Both the position numbers and the translations under genes were made by a program. This document shows, piece by piece, positions 32,678 to 45,339 of a stretch of 64,000 bases of DNA. Source of the stretch: Vanilla planifolia (taxonomy: Eukaryota; Streptophyta; Magnoliopsida; Asparagales; Orchidaceae); NCBI GenBank assembly GCA_023846275.1, contig CM043870.1, positions 7,439,527 to 7,503,526 on the forward strand, read 5' to 3'. The notes beneath the pieces were generated by a model that did not search any database, was not told the DNA's origin, and saw nothing but the letters and a program-made list of their open reading frames with translations. Within the stretch, counting starts at the first letter, position 1, and each line of letters begins with the position of its first letter.

Positions 32678-35600
32678 TTACTGATAAATCTTGACGAGCA
32701 GTTCGAAATCTTCTCCAATTGGTTGAGGAAGGTCATCGACTACTGCAACTCCAAACTTCCCTTGAACACTATAGCTCCCGCTTCCTCTAACGATCTTCCC
32801 ACCCGATTTCAATTGATGGAGAACGAAAACAGGCGCAACGCCGGCTTTGGAATCCGGCCGAAGGCCAAGGAAAACCACCTTCTTCACAAACATCTTCTCC
32901 GTCCCGAACTTACCATTCACCACTTCGGAATTCAGACTCACAGTTTTTCCATCCACTTTGCTGGTAAAATTTACACGTATCCATTCGCTTAGCTCTCCTG
33001 CCATCTCCACCACCTCGCCGTCGTCCAAAAACACCTCCCCGGTGGCTGTTCCTTCTTCATTAAGCACCACAAGTAGCTCATACTCCCTCTGCTCTCCAAG
33101 CGAAATCGACTCTGTTTTCTGGGTAACAAGGATGCTTCCTCCCCTAACGTGGACGTTTATGGTGTCCTGTGGAGCTTCAAGGGTCACCTGATTCCCAGGG
33201 GAAACTTCCACGGTGTCGTTATGGTCGAAGAGATTGAACCATCTTCCTCTCGGAAAGTAGGCTTCCACCGTCGTCTTTCCTTGTTCCAAAACAGGGGACA
33301 CCAATACCCTATCTCCAACCATGAACTGTTTATTGATCCCGTAAGTATTTGGGTCTTCTGGGAAGGAGAAGAACAATGGCCTTGCAATTGGGGTCCCCAG
33401 CTTATGAGCTTGGTACATTAATGTATAGTAGTATGGAAGGAGTTTGTACCGAAGCCCAAGCGCCTTCTTTGCAGACTGGGCTACAGGTCGCCATAGGTAA
33501 AGCTCCTGTCTCGTCGATCTCTTCTCAGAATGGTCCCTCGAAAATGGATAGAATGCGCCCAACTAAAAGAAAGCAAGACTTAAGCTAAGCATTAGCCTTT
33601 GTCGATGAAGATAGATAAAGAAAGCTTTTTGGTTCATATACCTGAATCCATCGGCTACATAATTCCTCTGTTGTATTGCCGTTGAATCCACAAATGTCGG
33701 CTCCCACCATTGGAACACCAAACAAGCCGAAGCTTAAAATGGAAGGGATGGAGTAAGCAAGATCACCCCACGTTGCAGCATTGTCTCCAGTCCAATGAGC
33801 AGCGTACCTCCCTGAGCCCACGAAGGTCGACCGTGAAAGCACGAAAGGCCTCTTCCCTGTATCCTGGATCAAAGCGCTATGGGTAGCTCTTGATTCGAGG
33901 AATCCATAAAGATTATGCACGTCGTACTCTGTTAAGTTGCCGAAATGCAGAGAAGAAGCTGGAACAGTGTTATTGTTGATGGGGCGCTGAACGCCAGAGT
34001 TATTGATGCGATAAGGCGGCGTGTCGAGCTCCGTGAGAGGCGGAGAGGTGATGAAGTTAGATGCCTCGTTCATGTCGATCCAGAGGCCATCGACAGGAAG
34101 CGTCTTGCGAAAAATTGAGATCTCGTTGCTCCAGAACTTGGAGGCAGTTGGGTTGACGAAATCAGGGAAGTTAACATCCCCAGGCCAAACAACACCAAGG
34201 TAATTCGAGCCGTTCCATTTGATAAAGATGTCATCTTTGAGCCCTCTCTTGTACGTCTCGTACGAAGAGTTCACGCTAATACCTGGAAAAGCCAGGACTC
34301 TAAGATGTTGAAAAAAAGTTATATGGATCGAGAAAAGGTCGGATTTTTAAATGTTGCTTACCTGGGTCAACGATGACGACGTACTTCTGGCCATGGCTGT
34401 GAAGGTAGTCAACGAAAGACTTCATCTTGTCGGGAGGGAAGTTGACGGGGTCAAGAGTGAAGTCTTTGAAGTCATCCATGTAGTCGATGTCTGTCCACAA
34501 GACGGACAGAGGGATTCCGGCATCGGCATAGCCGGCGACGACGTTTTCCAGGTCGGAAACGTTCTTGTAGCCGTACCGGCATTGGTGAAACCCTAACAAG
34601 TTTTCCATAGTTCAGTCTTTCTTCTTTTGATTAAAAAAGATTCAATTTATTTAAAATATTGGCTTACGTTCAGTAGTTTCATCGTTGTATTGAAACATTA
34701 GGAACATGTTAATTACAAAATATCTCTTAAAATGAATTAAAAAGAATAATTCGGCAAAATTTTTCAGCCAGAAAGGAATGAGTACTCACCAAACGACCAG
34801 TAAGGCATGGGAGCCGGCCGGCCAATAAGCGCCGTGTACTGATCGATGACTTCCACTGGCGAAGGTCCGGCGAAGAAGTAGAAGTCGAAAACTCCGCCAA
34901 TTGCCTTATAAGTAATGAGATTCTCCTCGTAGATCACATCCATTCCATTGCTGTTAAGCAGGAGAACGCCGTGAGCCATCCCCTCCGGCGATCTGACGTC
35001 CATGTAGAAAGGGTGGGAGCCGTAGAGGTTAACGTCGGTAAACATGGAGGGCGTGTCGGAGTTCCACAGCGTGAGCTTGTCCCCGGGCACCAACCGGAAG
35101 GAGGGCTTGGTGTGCTCGCCTAGGCCGTAGAGGTTGGCCTTCTTGTCGGGAAGGTACGACGAGATCTCCAGATACTGATCCTTGAAGACGAGACTGTGGC
35201 CGCTGGTGCTGAAAAGGACCTCCCCAGTAGAGCGACGGGCGACGGAGAAGCCAAAGGGCGAGGTACTGGTGATGGTGACGAAGAGGTCTGAGGTGGCAGT
35301 GGAGAGGATGTTGTCCGTTTTGATCACCTCGCCGGAGAGGTGTGCTTGAATCTGGCGAGGGATGATTTCTGCTGGGATTTCCCATCGCGGCCTCTCTGCG
35401 TCGATGATGCGGACTCTCAGCCGGTCCTTCGTCTCGAAGCTGCAGCAAAGGTAAAATGGTTAGCTTGAATTAGATCCTTTAGAACCTGTTGCAAACACTA
35501 TAATGGAGAAAAGAAGGACCTTGCTGTCAGATTCAGTTTCTGGATATCGGGTCCATAAAGGGTAGTGTTTTGGATGAGTTGGAGCTGGGCTGTGAACAGG

Positions 35601-35731
35601 TCTCCGGATGCGTAACTGTAGAGGGAGAGTAGTTGATAGCCATGGCCAACGGGTTCTTGGGAAAGGGAGGGAGAGGAGGCTAGAAGTAAAGAGAGGAGGA
35701 AGAAGGAGACGTGAGGAGAAATGGTCGCCAT
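32678..35731 (-). CDS. GH31 alpha-glucosidase, secreted, complete
   Basis: Retaining exo-glycosidase of family 31, removing terminal alpha-glucose from maltose, starch-derived oligosaccharides or related glycans, probably in the apoplast or vacuole. Five exons: 35731-35520, 35439-34790, 34592-34362, 34282-33642 and 33562-32678. All have GT/AG borders and matching phases, giving 872 residues, normal for plant members. Residues 1 to about 24 form a signal peptide ([15 protein letters not shown]). Then come the N-terminal galactose-mutarotase-like domain, the barrel with [14 protein letters not shown] and [19 protein letters not shown], the nucleophile Asp in LWIDMNEAS (about residue 434), the acid/base Asp in HWTGDN (about 531), [31 protein letters not shown], and a C-terminal beta region. 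The [12 protein letters not shown] text is closer to alpha-glucosidases than to XYL1 alpha-xylosidase as I know them, but the substrate cannot be settled by eye. Several N-glycosylation sequons are present. No lesions were seen. Confidence 0.95.
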
Positions 35732-35761
35732 CTTCTACGGAGAGACTCTTCATCTGAGATA

Positions 35762-35769
35762 CTTATATA
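35762..35769 (-). promoter_or_regulatory. TATA box of the GH31 gene
   Basis: TATATAAG on the minus strand lies only about 38 bases before the ATG at 35731. Transcription would be expected to start within a few bases of the start codon, giving a very short leader. An out-of-frame ATG at 35753 lies between the box and the expected start, so it is probably not transcribed. Confidence 0.55.
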
Positions 35770-35770
35770 G

Positions 35771-36429
35771 ACTTTAAGACAATCATTGAGTTGACCGTTG
35801 CCGGCGGTCAATTTTGGGTTTAGTTTAGAATTACTTTTATTTAATTGATTTAATAAAAAAATATTCCTTTAATTGAATTTTTGAAAATAAGTGGTCGCTT
35901 TGGTAATAACGCTAAATTTTAGATGTTTCTTAAGAATAAGTTATAATTTAATATTTGAAGTTAACTAGGAAGACTTTGCATACAAGATGTAGTTTTTTTT
36001 AAAATTAACTGGTAATGTAATAATAAAATTAATTAGCAATATTGCTAAAAATTTTTTTAATAAGATATTGTTTTTTTAATTATTACAGCAATTTGGCAGA
36101 ATTTTATGAGAAGTTTGAAACAATTGTAATAAAATATCTTATTCGGAGTTAAATTACTTGTTTCTCTGTTAAATTTCTTCCAATGATAAAAATAATTGCA
36201 TATAATATTTGGGAAACTTTAATTGTTAACAGCTGTCAGTTGCCGCAATGACCATTCAAATGGACGCAGAAATACGCATTGCAGCGGCCATTTGGCAATA
36301 AATTAATCATTGTTTTTTTTTCAATGATGGATAAAACCTATTTTATAATATTTTGTAATCCAAAAAAACGATAACACAGGTTATTTCGTTCTCAAAAACG
36401 AGCTGGCAATCAAAAGTTCGAAATCCATA
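35771..36429. other. AT-rich upstream region of the GH31 gene
   Basis: No gene or repeat family seen. This is the probable promoter-distal region of the alpha-glucosidase gene. Confidence 0.4.
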
Positions 36430-36602
36430 CTCATTCAATTGAGCTTTTAGTAAATAAAACTATTTTAAATTATATATATATATATTCATTCAGTTAAGCT
36501 TTTAGTAAATAAAACTATTTTAAATTATATATATATATATTCATTCAATTGAGCTTTTAGTAAATAAAACTATTTTAAATTATATATATATATATATATA
36601 CA
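36430..36602. repeat. ~55-bp tandem repeat, three units ending in TA tracts
   Basis: Three units beginning attcattca(a/g)tt with the core gcttttagtaaataaaact, each closing with a TA run that lengthens from unit to unit, the last leading into a TA microsatellite. Confidence 0.92.
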
Positions 36603-36814
36603 TAATTTATAATTATAAAGGTCTTGATCAGATGAATTTGCAGATATATAATTTATAATTTTTAAAACTTATTAAAATTTTTTAAAAAAATTTTAAAATT
36701 GGAATGAAAACAGGTAAATATTAAATAATCTTTTTCTTTTTATATAAGAGTGCTGCCCTATTTTTTTCTTTTTCTCGTGTGAGATTTTGGTGCTAAGCAA
36801 CATACAAAAGCAAC

Positions 36815-36818
<4 letters not shown>

Positions 36819-36858
<40 letters not shown>
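36819..36858. repeat. (GA)n microsatellite
   Basis: About 20 AG units. It lies in the probable R/U5 part of an old LTR, and a GA-rich patch sits at the same place in the partner copy near 44240-44330. Confidence 0.95.
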
Positions 36859-36862
<4 letters not shown>

Positions 36863-37527
36863 GAGTTTGAAGAGATGAGAGAGGAGTTGATTCGAACAAA
36901 TCTGACTTGATATTTTTATAAGATTTAAGAAATCAAAGATTGGAAAAGGAAGAGATGTGAGAAGTGATTTAGATCTCATTCTTATTGAAATAATGCACTA
37001 AAGGTATACTTCCAATTTAATTTTCTCTTCTTGAGTTAAGTATTTGCTATTTGAGAACTTATGAAGAATAAAGTTTGTGGATGTCACAAAGTTTTGGTCA
37101 AAAAACATATTTGTTCTTTTGAGACACGACAATTGTACAAGATGATTGTATCGATCTTGTATTATTACTTAATTAGGGCTGAAAAAAGGGGTCATTTGCC
37201 ATGTATGATAGAAATAGTAGTCGAATCGAAATAAGTTCCACATGATTGTACATTATGATGTTGTAATTGAACAAGTATGATCGGATTCATGAAATATCTA
37301 GGTGTGATTATCCATCTGAACCCTCGTCTAACCAGTGAATACTAATGATTATACAATATGATGCACAGATCTGATAAGTATGATTACGTTCAAGAAACAT
37401 ATAAAAGTAATTGTCTGTTTGGTCTCTTGTTCTACTAATAATAATTAAAGATCATATAATATGATAAGTATGATCATGTTCAAAATGTGTAGTAGTAAGA
37501 ATCCATCGGATCCCTTTTTTTGATTAG

Positions 37528-40484
37528 TGTTATACCCGGTAAAATATTATAGGTTTAATCTTCAATAATTAAATTGTGACTTGGATGATTTCAGATCGAC
37601 CGTAGGATGAGCCAGGAGCTCAATTGGAGGCTATTAGAATTTCTGAAATTTTCTGGGGATTTTTCGGAGCACCGAGGAAATTTTTAAGTAATTTTCCCTG
37701 TTTAATTGGATTTTTGGAAATTCGAAAATCTATTTAAATCGGTTAATTAGATTTTTAAACCGGAATTTGGTTTTTACCGCGCGTGAACCGGACCGGAGCG
37801 GTTCAGCGAAGGCGGGGGCGGTTCGCCGAGGTGCGTTTGCGCGTGCGTTCGGATAAGCCGCGGATAAGCGGATCGGACGGACGAGATCAGCGGTGGAGAT
37901 TAACCGGCTGATCGGGTGTTAAGCGGCGTTTTAGAAGGTCAACCGGCGCTTAATGGGTTCTTAACGGGTTATTACCGGTTTAAGCGGGGTATTTAACCCG
38001 AACCGTTTCGGCCCTTAGGGTTTCGAACGGCGGCCGGAGACGAGGTGTTCGCGGCGGACGGCGATATTTTCCGGCAGCCTTTCAAGGGGCTTTTTGTACC
38101 TGGAGGTTCGCGTGATTGAGGAGAATCGATTGGTACCGGTTTCGTTCGGCGAGGAGCAGCGGTTGGTCGCGTGCGAGCTTCACCGTCGCCACCGTCGCCG
38201 GAGAAGAAAGGTAGGAAATTTCAGTTTAAATTAGTTAAATTGGCAAATTAAAAATATGGATTATTTTGCAATTAGCTACTGGAGCATGCGAATTGTGGTT
38301 TTTTTGAAATTTATTAATGCAAATTATTGATTTTAGCATTTTAGGGTTTTCGGAAAAATTACACCCGCCGAATTTGGAAATTTTATCGAGCAATTGTTGA
38401 TTCGATTATGTGCTTAATCATGTTAAGATAGTATCAAATGCTGAAATTTGTTTAATTTCATAGAATTGTTAAAATGAGGATTGGATGAAACTTCGGCGGA
38501 AATTTTGATTTGAATCTTAGAAATTAGTGACATTATTGACAAATTAGGATAGTACGAACATCGGATTTTACTTCTCTTTGATCTCGGTCGCCGGAAATCG
38601 ACGGGGAAAACGAAATTTTCCGGAGGAATCGTCGGCTAGGGTTTCGCGGGCGCCGGGCGGAGGAAGGAGATGGATTAGATTAATTTCGGTTTAGTTAATT
38701 AAGTAATTGTAATTATTCAATATTTATTATAATTAAATGCTAAACGTCGGCTGGAAATTGGATTAAATATTCGGCCGGTGGGTCCTCGATTCAGCGGGAT
38801 TCGGGCGAACGAACGGGCGGAGGAAAAGATTTAATTCGGAAATTAATCCGAATTTTCGGAAAATATATGGAATTTAAATTTTAATTTCTGAAATTAATCC
38901 GAATTTTTGGAAAAAGGATATATGTGGAATTTAAATTTTATTCGGAAATTTATTCCGAATTTCGGAAAATGGATAAAGGGCGGAAATTGATTTTGGAATT
39001 TAAAAAGTTCCTGAAGTGAGAAAAATGTGATTTTAGGAAATCACATAGCCAAGTTGAAATTTACTGTTGGAAATTATCCATAAATTCAGTGTAGCTAGAT
39101 TAGTTGGAAGGAAGTGTGACATTTGGATAAGTGCTCCCAGAATAGTCAGAATTTTGGTACAGTTTGTGTTGCTTGGATGGCAATGGCATGGTTTGAGTCA
39201 GTTTACTCAGTGTTGGCATATTTCACGGATTGGCATATTGGACCGGACTACTATAGACCCTATATGATGTTTTAGGGTAGTTGTGGTAGGTAACTGTGCG
39301 GTTCAGACTTAGCTTCCACAGTGTACATGTGACTGGTAGGCGTCATGCGTGTTTCGAGTGGGCGAATCCCACTAGCATGCTACCTGGAACCCCAGGCTAG
39401 GTTGTGATGCGTGTTTCGAGTGGGCGAATCCCACTGGCATGCTTTGCCTAGGCGCCATGCGTGTTTCGAGTGGGCGAATCCCACTGGCATGCTATATAGA
39501 CGCTGAGGTGTCGGGTGCTAGGCGTTATGATGCGTGTTTCGAGATGGGCAATCCCACTGGCATGCTTTGCCTAAGCACCGTGCATGTTTCGAGATGGGCG
39601 ATCCCACTGGCATGCTACCTGGAAGCCCAGAGGAGAGCTACTCTGGTGTGACTGGGGTGACTGTGGTTGGTCGGAGTCTGGGACTGAGAGTGCCTTTCCA
39701 CCATACATTGTTATGCTGTATTCCTATACTTTTGCTATTATCCTTCTCTTGCATGTGAGTTTTTACTAGCTGTCTTTCCTACTGGGCGTAGCTCATTCCT
39801 TTTTATTCTATATTTTTCCAGTGGATCGGCAGACTTGACGCCACCCAGCTTTAGGTGGGATCGTGATCAGTAGGCTAGTGGAGGAGATCTGATCTGTGAT
39901 TATCCGAGACATTCTGGTTAGTTGATTGTTGCTGTTGGATGTATTCAGTGAGACTGTTATTTTTATGTCTTGTATTATGTGAGAGTAATTCTGACTTATG
40001 TATCTAGTTGGATGATATTGTATTTGTTGGACTTGGATCTATTCTTTTGATGTAGTTTCCATTCACTGTCTTACTTTATTGTCTTGGTGGTATAGTGTGT
40101 GGAGCGCCATATTTTATCTGAGGATGTTATGTATTTTATTTTTGATGGTGAGGTCATTACATGACTATGGAACTTAACATTGGGGGTTCAGACTTCTATT
40201 AGACCGGTTCTCCTATCGGTATGGGTTAGGAGTATTGGGTCTAGTAGGAGTAACATTGCGCGAGTCCATCTGTTAATTCAGGAGTCATGAACTTGATTTG
40301 ACGGTGTACCCGGGAGATGGGATCCACATTGTTAAGGAAAGTAGGTGTGTAATGATGTGTTATATCCTATGTTTTTCGTAGGCTACTCAGGTTGGTATGG
40401 GACGATCTGAGCTGTCTATATGCAAAAAAAAAAAAAAAAAAATTTTTTAGCCAAAAATCAGCCTAGAAAAAATGGGGTGTAACA
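37528..40484 (+). mobile_element. Solo LTR, 2957 bp, Ty3/gypsy Del/Tekay-like
   Basis: Begins TGTTATACCC and ends GGGTGTAACA, an imperfect terminal inverted repeat of TG...CA type. It is flanked on both sides by the 5-bp direct repeat ATTAG (37523-37527 and 40485-40489). A TATTTAA box at about 37989 would be the LTR promoter, followed by a GC-rich segment unlike the surrounding AT-rich DNA. An A-run lies at about 40424-40442. No gag-pol is inside, so it is either a solo LTR left by LTR-LTR recombination or a non-autonomous element. The terminal words and the large size fit long-LTR chromoviruses, from general knowledge only. Short frames inside it (for example 39439-39769) are chance. Confidence 0.88.
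39342..39617 (+). repeat. Five irregular repeats forming hairpins inside the solo LTR
   Basis: Units start near 39342, 39406, 39454, 39529 and 39578. The core CGTGTTTCGAGTGGGCGAAT is followed by CCCACTGGCATGC. Within each, GTGGG and CCCAC pair around a short loop, and the outer GCATG/CATGC words can extend the stem in some units. Linkers vary in length and share cctaggc-like words. Confidence 0.88.
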
Positions 40485-41110
40485 ATTAGTGACAATGTGA
40501 TTATCAAGTAAGTGTGATTAGCTTTAGACTAAACATGATAGTGATTGTCTGTCTAACTCAAATGTTGCATTAGTGATCATTGGAGATCATATAGTATGAT
40601 GTGGGTCAGATGTTATGTCATGAAGATAATAACAATGAATTTTAAATGATTTTATAAGGTCATTTGGATTCATTTGAAATTGTTTTTGCACATACTTTTG
40701 TTATAAAAATTGAACAATTTTGTGTAATGAGGAGGAACAAAAAATAGGAAAATATGTACATGAATTTTCTTAAAGTTAATAATAAAATCTAAATTATTAT
40801 TGATAAAATATAATAAAAACTATGTAGGAAATGAAAACAAGGGATAGAGAAAAAGAAAAAGGTGTTGAAGATTTCTTTTAAAGCTATTAGATAGATATGC
40901 TAAATAATAATAAAGTAAATTAACTTGTTAAATTTCTTGAACTATTATTGTGCAATATGGTATAAGCATTTGCATGACATGACATCATTTGCATATTTTG
41001 ATTATATGATAAAATAATATTATTAATGATGCACACACACACATAATGCTATAAAATTAGAATATATGATAAGAATAGAAAGAAAAAAAATGAGAAAGAA
41101 AGAAAAAGAA

Positions 41111-43049
41111 AGAAAGCTGTTTAGGTCTAACGATTTGGAAGATCACGAGAAAAAATGAATGATGAAGGTGAATATTTTCTTTGTGATCTTATCTTGCAAA
41201 CATCACCCTTATTATTATTGACACTAAAAAATGGGGTCATATCATAATAGAGGTCTTTTCTTTTTTAGCATAAGATGTTGACATCAACCTACATTTTGTT
41301 ATTTACATATTACTATGCATTACTTATTTACTACTTCATTACATTTATCAACTACATTATACACTTTTATGCTATTTTATTACATATAGCTAGTAGTTTT
41401 CTTGCTAAATATATCATACTCATCTCTTACATTATAGGTTAAGATGTAGATATTTACAAAACTAAAGATCCTTAGATGATAGCTTAGGATTTAGAGTATG
41501 AGATTATGTTATATTTTGAGTCTAAGAGAGAAACTTTTTGAATGTGTGGATACGATATATTCTTTTATCAGATGTATTAGCTCTTCATTCATAGCTTCTT
41601 ATCCTATAAAACAACTAATATTATGCAGTGCTTTTTTTTTATCACTTCTTAAATTAGAGGTTCGAATTTGAAATATTTTCTTCATGGTCTTCACTCATTT
41701 TTAATAGTCATTGTATTTAATTACAAACTCTGTTTTGACTTAATAAATTGATAGTTGAATATATTTTATTAAGTTTTATTCTTTTTAAGTTGGGTGGAGC
41801 ATGACAATTATAATAAGTTCCAAGATTTCTTTGATTTCTATCTTTGTTTTGCATGGATTCCTTTGGGTACTATAGTAGCACCTTTTTTTTCTCCCTAATA
41901 CTCTTAATCAAGTTGTGGTAACCCTTCACTAGTCATTGTTGGATTTTGGCTATTGCTCGGTCTTTAATGTCGGCCACACATTTGTATCTTTCATATTTCT
42001 TTTCTGCTTATTCCTAATAGTTTTCTTACTAAGTATATCATGTTCATTACCCACTTATTTTGTAGATTAGAATATAGACACACATAAAGTTGGTGTCTCT
42101 AGATCATAACTCAAGAATTGAGTGATAACTCAAGCTCTGTGTTATGTTTCATCTCGACCTGAAAGTATTAGGCCAAAAGCCAACTTACCAAATTGTCATT
42201 AGCATAGTGGTAAAACTATCATATGAATGTAAAAGAAACATAATTATATAATGTAACATATTGGATCAATATTAAAAACTATGCATCTAAATAGTAAAAG
42301 ACTTATTATCTTTTATTTTGAATTCATTTAAAAAAATATTCTTTTCTATTAAGAAATCTTTTAATTTTTCTAATTCTTTTCATGTGTCATTTCTCATTTC
42401 ATTTTTCACTTTAAGTTATGTCTAAGGTTAGGCCCTTTTTAGCATTTACTGAATCAAATTAGGTACATTCAAAACATATTAATTTGAATAGTAATAATAA
42501 TATCTTACTTATCATTATTTTTAATGACATCTTATTCTAGATAACTATCTTACTTTTAAAGATATTAATTTAGATAACAAGTTACCTATTTTTAGGGACA
42601 TTATTCTGGATAGCAAGCTATCTTCTTAAAATAATTATTATTATCTCAAAATCATGCATAACCCTTTTTACTAACTTTTTTCACTTATTTTGTTATTTGT
42701 TTTGTTAACAAGTCAAGGTGAACAATAAAAGTTAAGTGCTTTGTTACAGCCTTTACTTATTCTTAAACATAAGTGAGAGTATACAACTATAGATTTCATT
42801 ATTAGACTATCCAAAACTATTATAAGGCATGATTTTGCATGGATAGTTGTGGATAAATTAATAGAGTCCGCACATTTTCTAATAATCAAAAATGCATTTG
42901 TTGCAAAAAAAAAAAAAAGTGAGACCAACTATATGTTTAATAGATTGTGAGATTATGCATAATTTCAAAGGTGATAATCTTTAATAAGGAATCTAAATTT
43001 ACCTCCCAATTGGACAAACATGCATAATTTTTTTTGAACTTAGTTGAGA
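41111..43049. other. AT-rich DNA, probably decayed retroelement interior
   Basis: No readable gene. It precedes integrase remnants on the plus strand and may be the eroded interior of the same element. Confidence 0.3.
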
Positions 43050-43860
43050 TTTACTATGGCATTCCACCCTCAAATTGATATACAAATTGAAAAAAAATAT
43101 TAAGACTCTTTAAGATATGGTGTGACTCTATATACAAGATTTTTGGTGGCAATTAGGAGTGTCACCTACCTTTAACATAGCGTGTATATAATAATTATTT
43201 CATGTTAATATTGGCATGGCTTCTTATGGAGCTCTATATGAAAGGAAGTGTTTATCCCATTTATATTGGTTTGAGGGCAAGGAAAGATAATTGATTGGAG
43301 TTGACTTATGAAAAAAGACACATAGAAGATTAGAATAACAAGGGAAATGATTCAGGTAGTTCAAAAATAACAAAAGAAATACTTTGATGAAAAAATATAA
43401 TAATATTAGATACTAAGAAGGTGAGGATGTCTTTCTTATAGTAAGCTCCTTAAAAAGAGTTATCAGAATAAGTGGAGTATGAAAATTAAAATCTAAATAT
43501 ATTGGACCCTTCCAAATATTAGAAAGAGTTAGATTTGTTACTTATAATTTGGCCTTACCTCCTTAGATGTTGAGTGTGTATAATGTCGTTCACATGTCTA
43601 CACTCAGAGGATATGTTCCTCATCTTTCTCATGTAATTCAATATGACTTAAAAGAAATTGAAATTCAATTTGACATATTTTATCAAGAGTAACAAGTTAG
43701 AATCCCAATAAAATAAGAAATGAGATTGAGGAATTGTCATTTCCATTATGAAAGAGCTTTCAAAGAATTAAAAGATAAACAACATGAGAAGTTAAAGAGG
43801 ACATGTTATAGCAATACTTAGCATTATTCTAAATCTTAGGATGAAATTTTTATAAAACAA
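43050..43860 (+). pseudogene. Ty3/gypsy integrase remnant (core end and C-terminal domain)
   Basis: Plus-strand reading with frameshifts gives TMAFHPQIDIQIEK (typical FHPQTDGQSE), then MASYGALYERKCLSHLYW (typical MAPYEALYGRRCRSP), GEDVFLIVSSLKRVIR, KYIGPFQILERV, ALPP, SVYNVVHMSTLRGYVPHLSH. This is the end of the catalytic core and the GPF/chromatin-proximal C-terminal domain of Del/Tekay-type integrase. Several stops and indels show it is long dead. Its probable LTRs are at 36.7-41.1 and 44.1-45.3 kb. Confidence 0.85.
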
Positions 43861-44129
43861 AGAGATTATAATATACTTAATTAATCTTAATAATCCTTCC
43901 AAATAAAATCTCATTTATTGGATATATATATTTCAAACCTTGAACTTAAGAATCCATTGACGAACGAGCTCCTCAAAAAGCATAACAGGATAATAGTGAT
44001 CAGATCTTAGACTTAAGTAGATCGTTATGAATATCTCAATACAATAAATTTGTAGATATGTAGTTTTCCATTTTAGGAGATCAATTAAATTTACAAAAAA
44101 AAAATTTAAAATGAGAAAAAGAAAAAAAA

Positions 44130-45265
44130 TCAATATATTAAACTCATCTGCTTATTTAATAAGAGAACAGGCTCTCTTGTGTCCAAGCATATTGATTAAT
44201 TTTGGTGCCTTGAGTGAAGAAATAAGAATAAGAGAGTTTAGGGAAAGGGAGAGGAGGCTTTGGAGGTGTTTTAGCTTGTTTCTTTTAGAGATTCAAAGAA
44301 ATTAGAGAGAAAGAGGAAGATCTTATGGAAAAAAGTTTCTCAATTTTACCTTACTAAGACTATGTTTTAAGATGTGATCTCACTCATGTTTTCTTCTTAA
44401 ATCATTTTACACCTAGGATGAGATAGAAGTCAATTTTGTGAGGTTTGTGTGGTTTAATGTTCAGGAGGCTTTTGCTACTTTTTTGCTACGATGATTATAG
44501 TAGTTGATAATTTAGATTATGAAATTTAATATTTGCAGTAAGAGCTGGTTAGAGCCTTTAACCTAAGTGGGATTGTGTGATTGGCTTATCATTTACTAAT
44601 GCAATATGTAAATAAAAAATATGATTAGTTTAGAAAATGAGCCAAGGTGATCATTCATTTCATCCCTTTTCCAAGTAGTAGTTGTTATGGATTGTACAAG
44701 TACAAATGGAGATTTGACATGCATATTGAGTTAATGAGAATACTTGATAGAGATTATCCAACTGATCCATTATAATACCAATAAAGGTAAGTGATCATAT
44801 AATATGATAAGGGAAATCATATTATATGGTATGTAGTAAAAAATGTGAAAGTGAGCAAGTTGATTGGGGATGGTTTGGAGTTAGTTTTGTATTTGCTTTC
44901 TTAAAAGTTGAAGATAAAAATTGACTTGTTTTTGAAAAAATGTAATGTTAATTGTATTGAAAATGAGGAGAGCTAATAAAGGAAAGAGAAATGCCATGGA
45001 ATAAACCTCTTAGAGCCATTAGGTAGGTAAACTTAATAATTGTTATATAAATGGATTGTCAAATTCCTTAGTTATTATTATAAAATGATTGATGAATTAA
45101 ACATTTACATGACAAAACATTATTTTTATATTTTGTAATGTTATTATTATATTTGTCAATATTGATGTGTGTATGTGTATATGTATGTATATATATACAT
45201 CTTATTTTTTGTATAAATGTAGAAGTTATTCTCAAAATATATGATAAGAAAAAAATGAGAAATTA
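44130..45265 (+). mobile_element. Probable old LTR, copy 2 (partner of 36.7-41.1 kb)
   Basis: Follows the gypsy integrase remnant by about 270 bp, as a 3' LTR should, and aligns loosely with 36735-37522 plus 40490-41110. The match is clearest over the last ~350 bp (44950-45265 against 40800-41110). Confidence 0.42.
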
Positions 45266-45324
45266 GAGATATACTTCATACCCATCTATCATGGGACTGA
45301 GGGATAGTGCCATGGCATGGTAGA

Positions 45325-45337
45325 GGCTCTGATATAA
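45325..45337 (-). other. Primer-binding-site-like sequence on the minus strand
   Basis: On the minus strand TATATCAGAGCC resembles the tRNA-Met primer site (TGGTATCAGAGC). The DNA on its higher-coordinate side (for example about 45660-45740) reads on the minus strand like the end of a copia LTR (ttgttctagatttacttaattttgg...ttgc). This suggests a minus-strand LTR ending near 45340, with nothing readable of its interior. Confidence 0.4.
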
Positions 45338-45339
45338 AT

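Larger units (their letters stand above)
36735..41110 (+). mobile_element. Probable old LTR, copy 1, split by a nested solo LTR
   Basis: The segments 36735-37522 and 40490-41110 resemble 44130-45265 in order, with many substitutions. Both have a TATAAGAG-like start and a TTTTGGTGC word, GA-rich text, the repeated word gatcatataatatgat, and a closing block (ttaaatttcttgaactattatt..., gcatgacatgacatcatttgcatatttt, then tatgataagaa...aaaatgagaaa). The solo LTR 37528-40484 interrupts it. It would be the left LTR of an element whose interior retains integrase remnants at 43.05-43.86 kb. Boundaries are approximate. Confidence 0.42.

Noticed and set aside
32723..34596. Plus-strand frames across the alpha-glucosidase gene
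   Set aside because: Antisense shadows. The minus-strand exons have correct splice sites, phases and catalytic motifs.
39439..39769. Three overlapping frames in the solo LTR
   Set aside because: They follow the hairpin repeats and have no recognisable protein features.
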